Shown: in pieces, positions 19,430 to 22,931 of the stretch | Layout of the letters: every line of letters begins with the position of its first letter | How positions within the stretch are numbered: the stretch's first letter is position 1 | DNA from: Candidatus Pacearchaeota archaeon | Lineage (GTDB): Archaea; Nanobdellota; Nanobdellia; Pacearchaeales; GW2011-AR1 | Direction of reading: 5' to 3' | Assembly (NCBI GenBank): GCA_026395855.1 | Contig: JAPLXX010000058.1 | Location: 1 to 22,931, forward strand | Length of the DNA: 22,931 bases | Made by a program: the position numbers and the translations under genes | Notes under the pieces: model-generated | Database searches by the model: none | What the model saw: the letters and a program-made list of their open reading frames with translations, nothing else | What the model was told of the DNA's origin: nothing

Positions 19430-21243
19430 GTGTATATAATATGAAAAAAAGAGGTATGGTGTTTTTATTTCTATTTTTAGTTTTGAGCTTCTCGCTGATT
19501 TCTGCAGCAGACAATTCAACAGAAGAATCAAAAATAGACAAAGCATATACCTGCCTTGAGAATAAAACTTCTGGAAAATGCTCTTCTCTTTCAACAGAAG
19601 AAAAAATATTCTCGCTTCTTGCTGTAAATCAATGCCAGTCAGAGCTTGCAGCAGCTTCTTTAAACAGCCAGGAATGCTGGCCTTCTCCTTCGTGTAGTAT
19701 AAAAACAACAAGCCAGGCGATTTTGGCTCTGCATGACAAGGGAGTAAGCACGCAAAAAGCGCAGGATTGGCTGAATTCAAAAAATACAACCCCCACAGAA
19801 CTTGTTTGGTATCTGGAAATTGAAACAGTAAATACATCAAGCTGCACAATCCAGTATTCGGGTTTATCTTACACTGTTAATATAGATGAAAATAAAAAAT
19901 TAAGCAGCAATGCAGGAAGCTGCCTGATTCTTGCTCAGGATGATTATCTGCTGAAAGTTTCTCCTTTGTGTTACAATAAAGAATTTACTATTTCCTGCAA
20001 TTCTGATTTTCTGACAACAACGCTTTTCAAAAAATCAACATCATCAACAATTTATGTTTCTGACGAGGCGTCTTCTGCATCAGCAACAGGCGCAACAAAG
20101 GAAAAAATTAAATCCTACTGCTTTTCAAAAACAACATCTTCCTGCGATTATGAAGGAAGCCTTTGGGCAGCAATGGTTCTGGATTCTTTAGAAACAGATG
20201 TATCTGCATATCTTCCTTATCTGATAACAATGGCAGATGAAAATGATAAATTTTTGCCAGATTCTTTCCTTTATGCATTAACTGCAAAAGATGATTATAA
20301 AATTTCTTTGCTATCAAAACAAAAAGGCAGTTCCTGGTGGCTTGAATCAGGAGACAAATTATATGACACAGCTCTTGCTTTATATCCTTTGCAGGATGAA
20401 GATTCTCAGGAAAAAGCCAATGCAAAAACCTGGCTTTTAGATTCACAGGATTCTAAAGGATGCTGGGATGGAAATATAAGAAACACAGCATTTATTCTTG
20501 CATCTATTTGGCCAAGAACATCAGGGAGCTCAATCACAGGAGTGCCTGATTGCGAAGATAAAGGTTATTATTGCACAAGTTCTGCTGCATGCACAGGAGA
20601 AATTTTGAGTGAATATGACTGCGTTGCCAGTCTTCAAAAATGCTGTGATACAAAACCAGCTGTTGAAACCTGCACAGATTTAGGCGGAGTTATTTGTTCC
20701 TCAAACAAAATATGCGTAGACGGAACAGAAGCAACATATGTGTCTGATTTAAATTCCGGGGAAACTTGCTGTGTAGATGGCTCTTGCGCGGTTTATACAG
20801 CGCCTGAAGAATCAGAATGTGAATCTCACAGCGGAACATGCAGGGCAGGAGGATGCAGCAGTGACGAGGAAGATTCAGCTTATTCGTGTGAGTATGAAGA
20901 AGATTCTTGCTGCATTCCAGCAAGCACAACAACCGACGGAACAGGAAAAAGTTATTGGTGGATATGGGTTTTATTAATTTTAATAATTCTTGTTGTATTG
21001 GGAATTATCTTTAGAAATAAACTAAGAGAATTTTGGTTTAGAATAAGTTCTGGTGGAAAATCAAAGCCAGGTCCTTCACCGCCTTCGCATTCTATGTTTC
21101 CAACGCCTTTCCAAAGACCAATGATGCATAGGCCGCCTGAAAGAAGAATCATGCCTGCTTCGCAGCCTGTAAGAAGAGCACCATCAAGATCGCAGAATGA
21201 ATTAGATGAAGTTCTCAAAAAGCTGAAAGAGATGGGGAAGTAA
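19426..21243 (+). CDS. Single-TM surface protein: toroid-like helices, three Cys-rich modules, Pro-rich cytoplasmic tail
   Basis: The 605-aa product has a signal peptide (MKKRGMVFLFLFLVLSFSLI; true start may be the second ATG at 19441). Residues about 50-120 and 220-363 look like helical pairs of the alpha/alpha-toroid kind found in prenyltransferase/cyclase and thioester proteins (TTSQAILALHDKG, YDTALALYPLQ, GCWDGNIRNTAFILASIWP), split by a beta stretch (about 125-215). Three Cys-rich modules follow (376-407, 416-454, 464-497), each ending in CC. A helix at 509-529 with Trp-rich start (SYWWIWVLLILIILVVLGII) is followed by a Pro/Arg-rich tail and a short charged helix NELDEVLKKLKEM, inside the cell. 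Surface sensing or binding is possible; no catalytic site is visible. The ATGA overlap suggests co-transcription with priS, although the functions look unrelated. Confidence 0.83.
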   Translation: MSVYNMKKRGMVFLFLFLVLSFSLISAADNSTEESKIDKAYTCLENKTSGKCSSLSTEEKIFSLLAVNQCQSELAAASLNSQECWPSPSCSIKTTSQAILALHDKGVSTQKAQDWLNSKNTTPTELVWYLEIETVNTSSCTIQYSGLSYTVNIDENKKLSSNAGSCLILAQDDYLLKVSPLCYNKEFTISCNSDFLTTTLFKKSTSSTIYVSDEASSASATGATKEKIKSYCFSKTTSSCDYEGSLWAAMVLDSLETDVSAYLPYLITMADENDKFLPDSFLYALTAKDDYKISLLSKQKGSSWWLESGDKLYDTALALYPLQDEDSQEKANAKTWLLDSQDSKGCWDGNIRNTAFILASIWPRTSGSSITGVPDCEDKGYYCTSSAACTGEILSEYDCVASLQKCCDTKPAVETCTDLGGVICSSNKICVDGTEATYVSDLNSGETCCVDGSCAVYTAPEESECESHSGTCRAGGCSSDEEDSAYSCEYEEDSCCIPASTTTDGTGKSYWWIWVLLILIILVVLGIIFRNKLREFWFRISSGGKSKPGPSPPSHSMFPTPFQRPMMHRPPERRIMPASQPVRRAPSRSQNELDEVLKKLKEMGK

Positions 21244-21264
21244 TTCTAAACTTCATCATATTAA

Positions 21265-21275
21265 AATTTATTAAG
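21265..21275 (+). promoter_or_regulatory. TATA box for the gene at 21296
   Basis: AATTTATTAAG is centred 26 bp before the ATG at 21296. A T6 run at 21280-21285 sits just behind it and may stop transcripts from the gene upstream. Confidence 0.5.
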
Positions 21276-21295
21276 CTGTTTTTTCTTAGGAATAT

Positions 21296-22594
21296 ATGGA
21301 TATCAAGCTAAACAAAAGAGGAAAAAAAGCAAGTGTTAATGGTAAAAACCGAGCGTCAGGGTTTATGTTATTAAAACTTTTCTTCTTACTCTCAATTTTT
21401 TCTGTATTGTTCTTTCCTTTGATTTCAGCAGTTGAGGTTGACATGAATTCAGAGTTTTCTTCAGGAGAAACCCTGCTCGCAAGATTTTCAGGAAACTTCA
21501 TTGACCAAATAACTCCTGAAAATGTAGTCTTTTATCGTGGGCATGTGGGCATTCCAATGGTTTATAATGTGGTTAAGATAAATGACGAATTTTATATTTA
21601 TGCACTTCTTACAGGAAAAACAGAAGGAAATTATTCTATAAGCATAGAAGGAGTTAGATATATGAAAGCAACAGAAATTGTTGATAATCACATTGTTTCT
21701 AACTTTTCAATTTCAAATTCAACAGCAGAGTTTTCAGTAAATCCAGGTGCATTAACAGCAGAAGATGATTTTTCAGTAGAGATTCAAAACCTGCAGGACA
21801 GAAAAATAGTTGTTGAAATAGACGAGAATTCTTCAATAATTGTGTCTCAAAATTCCCTTGAATTAAAATCAGGAGAAAAAAAGACTCTTTTTTTCACTGT
21901 CGGGGAAATTTCCAAAAAAACTCTTGAGAAAATAGAATTTTCCTCAGGCAATTTTTCCTACGAGCTGCCTGTTTATTTGAATACAAATGAAACATCATCA
22001 GCAGGAGAAAATAGATTTGAGTTTCAGCCTTCTTCTGTAGAGATTTCCATGGCAACAGATTCAAATACAAAAAGAGCGCTGTATCTGACCAATACTGGAG
22101 ACGAAGATATAGACGATATTTCCTTTAATATTTCTTCAGTATTAGAGCCATACATAGAAATATCCCCTAAAGAGATAGGTACACTGGATGCAGGCTCTAG
22201 CGAGAAAATACAGATAGAAATTACATCTGATTTAGAAGAAGCAATAATTGAAGGAAAAATAACAGCCTACACAAAAAATCTTTCCTCTTCTTTAACTCTT
22301 ATTCTGAATTTTGCCGAGGATTTTATTCCAACAGAAGTTGTTGATGAAAATGGAACAGTAATTATTACCACCTGTGAAGAGCTTAACGGAACAATCTGCA
22401 CTGAGAATAAAGAATGCAGTGGAGAAACACAATATGCCAAAGATGGTGTATGCTGTACAGCTTCCTGCGAGGAGAAGAAGGCAGGCTCTTCTGGAAAAAT
22501 AACAGGCTGGCTTATTTTAGCCCTTGTTATCATTATAGTAATCTGGTTTATTAAGAGAAAATATCTTGGTGTTGGAAGAAGAAAGCCTTTTTGA
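21296..22594 (+). CDS. Single-TM surface protein with NEW3/CARDB-like domains and one Cys module
   Basis: The 432-aa product has a basic N-terminus and signal sequence (about 23-45, ending PLISA-VEV). The exported part has an N-terminal beta domain (about 46-140), then two Ig-like domains (about 143-232 and 240-345; the second contains TKRALYLTNTGDEDIDDISF, the usual NEW3/CARDB strand). A Cys-rich module (about 361-393: TCEELNGTICTENKECSG then DGVCCTASCEE) is followed by GSSGKITG, a membrane helix (about 405-423) and a basic end (KRKYLGVGRRKPF). The ITG-helix-basic tail resembles the end of the protein at 1171 and might be read by the archaeosortase-like enzyme. The start at 21296 is taken because of the TATA box; Met24 is an alternative that would give a tighter signal peptide. 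Its stop touches the stop of the convergent gene. Confidence 0.83.
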   Translation: MDIKLNKRGKKASVNGKNRASGFMLLKLFFLLSIFSVLFFPLISAVEVDMNSEFSSGETLLARFSGNFIDQITPENVVFYRGHVGIPMVYNVVKINDEFYIYALLTGKTEGNYSISIEGVRYMKATEIVDNHIVSNFSISNSTAEFSVNPGALTAEDDFSVEIQNLQDRKIVVEIDENSSIIVSQNSLELKSGEKKTLFFTVGEISKKTLEKIEFSSGNFSYELPVYLNTNETSSAGENRFEFQPSSVEISMATDSNTKRALYLTNTGDEDIDDISFNISSVLEPYIEISPKEIGTLDAGSSEKIQIEITSDLEEAIIEGKITAYTKNLSSSLTLILNFAEDFIPTEVVDENGTVIITTCEELNGTICTENKECSGETQYAKDGVCCTASCEEKKAGSSGKITGWLILALVIIIVIWFIKRKYLGVGRRKPF

Positions 22595-22931
22595 TTATTT
22601 TTTCTTCTTAGAAGTTTTTTTAGTTTTTTCAGCTTTTGTTTCCTGTTTTGTTTCTGGTTTTGCTTCTTCTATAGGAATTTCCTGAGGAGAAATTTTTAAT
22701 CCAAGCTCCTGAGCTTTCTGAAGAAGGCTTTGATATTCTATCTGCATTATTCTTGCAACCTCATCATAAGCATGAAGCCTTCGTGCAAGCTCGCTTAAAA
22801 TATCGCTCCAGCCATTGTTTGAAAGAGAAATATTTTCAGGAGAAATAACTTCAATATGTGCAGGCATGTATTTGAACATTAATATAGCAAGATAAAGAAT
22901 ATCTTCTGTTTCAATTTCAATCTCTGCAAAT
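22595..22931 (-). CDS. Conserved-looking small protein with Lys-rich tail, 5' end cut by window edge
   Basis: The frame is open to the right edge: codons before the ATG at 22879 read FAEIEIETEDILYLAIL and continue without a break into MFKYMPAHIEVISPENISLS, so that ATG is probably internal. About 112 residues are visible. The middle (NGWSDILSELARRLHAYDEV, then RIMQIEYQSLLQKAQELGL) is helical, and the last 25 residues are Lys/Glu/Thr-rich, ending KKTSKKKK. There is no signal peptide in the visible part, so a cytoplasmic protein is likely; the function is unknown. MPAHIEVISPE is a motif I recall from DPANN hypothetical proteins. It converges with the gene ending at 22594 with no spacer. Confidence 0.75.
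   Translation of the reverse strand, partial: FAEIEIETEDILYLAILMFKYMPAHIEVISPENISLSNNGWSDILSELARRLHAYDEVARIMQIEYQSLLQKAQELGLKISPQEIPIEEAKPETKQETKAEKTKKTSKKKK

Overview
The window reads as a piece of an AT-rich archaeal chromosome, most likely from a small-genome DPANN lineage of the Woesearchaeota/Pacearchaeota type. The support is a sliding clamp (PCNA) next to an archaeo-eukaryotic primase catalytic subunit, an archaeal S-layer protein, type IV pilin-like class III signal peptides, an archaeosortase-like protease, and TATA boxes about 25 bp in front of many start codons (leaderless transcripts). The lineage is my inference from gene style; no rRNA is present. I saw no tRNA, CRISPR array, transposon or integrase.

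Layout. 1-1036: a winged-helix gene cut by the left edge and a small membrane protein. 1171-4508 (+): a large single-TM surface protein with Ig-like domains, a small unknown protein, an archaeosortase-like membrane enzyme (Cys72, Arg114, His133) and a DedA-family protein in an operon with it. 4522-5803 (-): two tandem, apparently paralogous single-TM exported-domain proteins. 6110-8701 (-): the S-layer protein, with a long T-rich tract and a 12-bp hairpin downstream and a 210-nt structured leader upstream that contains two mutually exclusive hairpins beside the Shine-Dalgarno site. 9080-9433 (+): a winged-helix regulator divergent from the S-layer gene.

9538-17119 (-): seven same-strand genes. 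Five are small pilin-like proteins with KRG/KKG/KKA/KTG-type N-termini and one long hydrophobic helix; two are large cysteine-rich exported proteins (810 and 533 aa). It looks like the structural half of a pilus-like surface machine with no ATPase or membrane platform in the window. 17283-19429: pcn and priS, divergent; the primase carries a C-terminal extension that resembles the PriL C-terminal domain but has no cysteines. 19426-22594 (+): two more single-TM surface proteins that share a cysteine-rich module next to the membrane. 22595-22931 (-): a lysine-tailed protein cut by the right edge.

The common theme is the cell envelope: S-layer, pilin-like subunits, several cysteine-rich or Ig-like membrane-anchored proteins, and an enzyme (archaeosortase) that could process the C-termini of some of them. 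The best candidates for something undescribed are the pilin-like cluster, the archaeosortase with its (M/I)TG-type C-terminal signals, the S-layer mRNA leader, and the cysteine-free fused primase.
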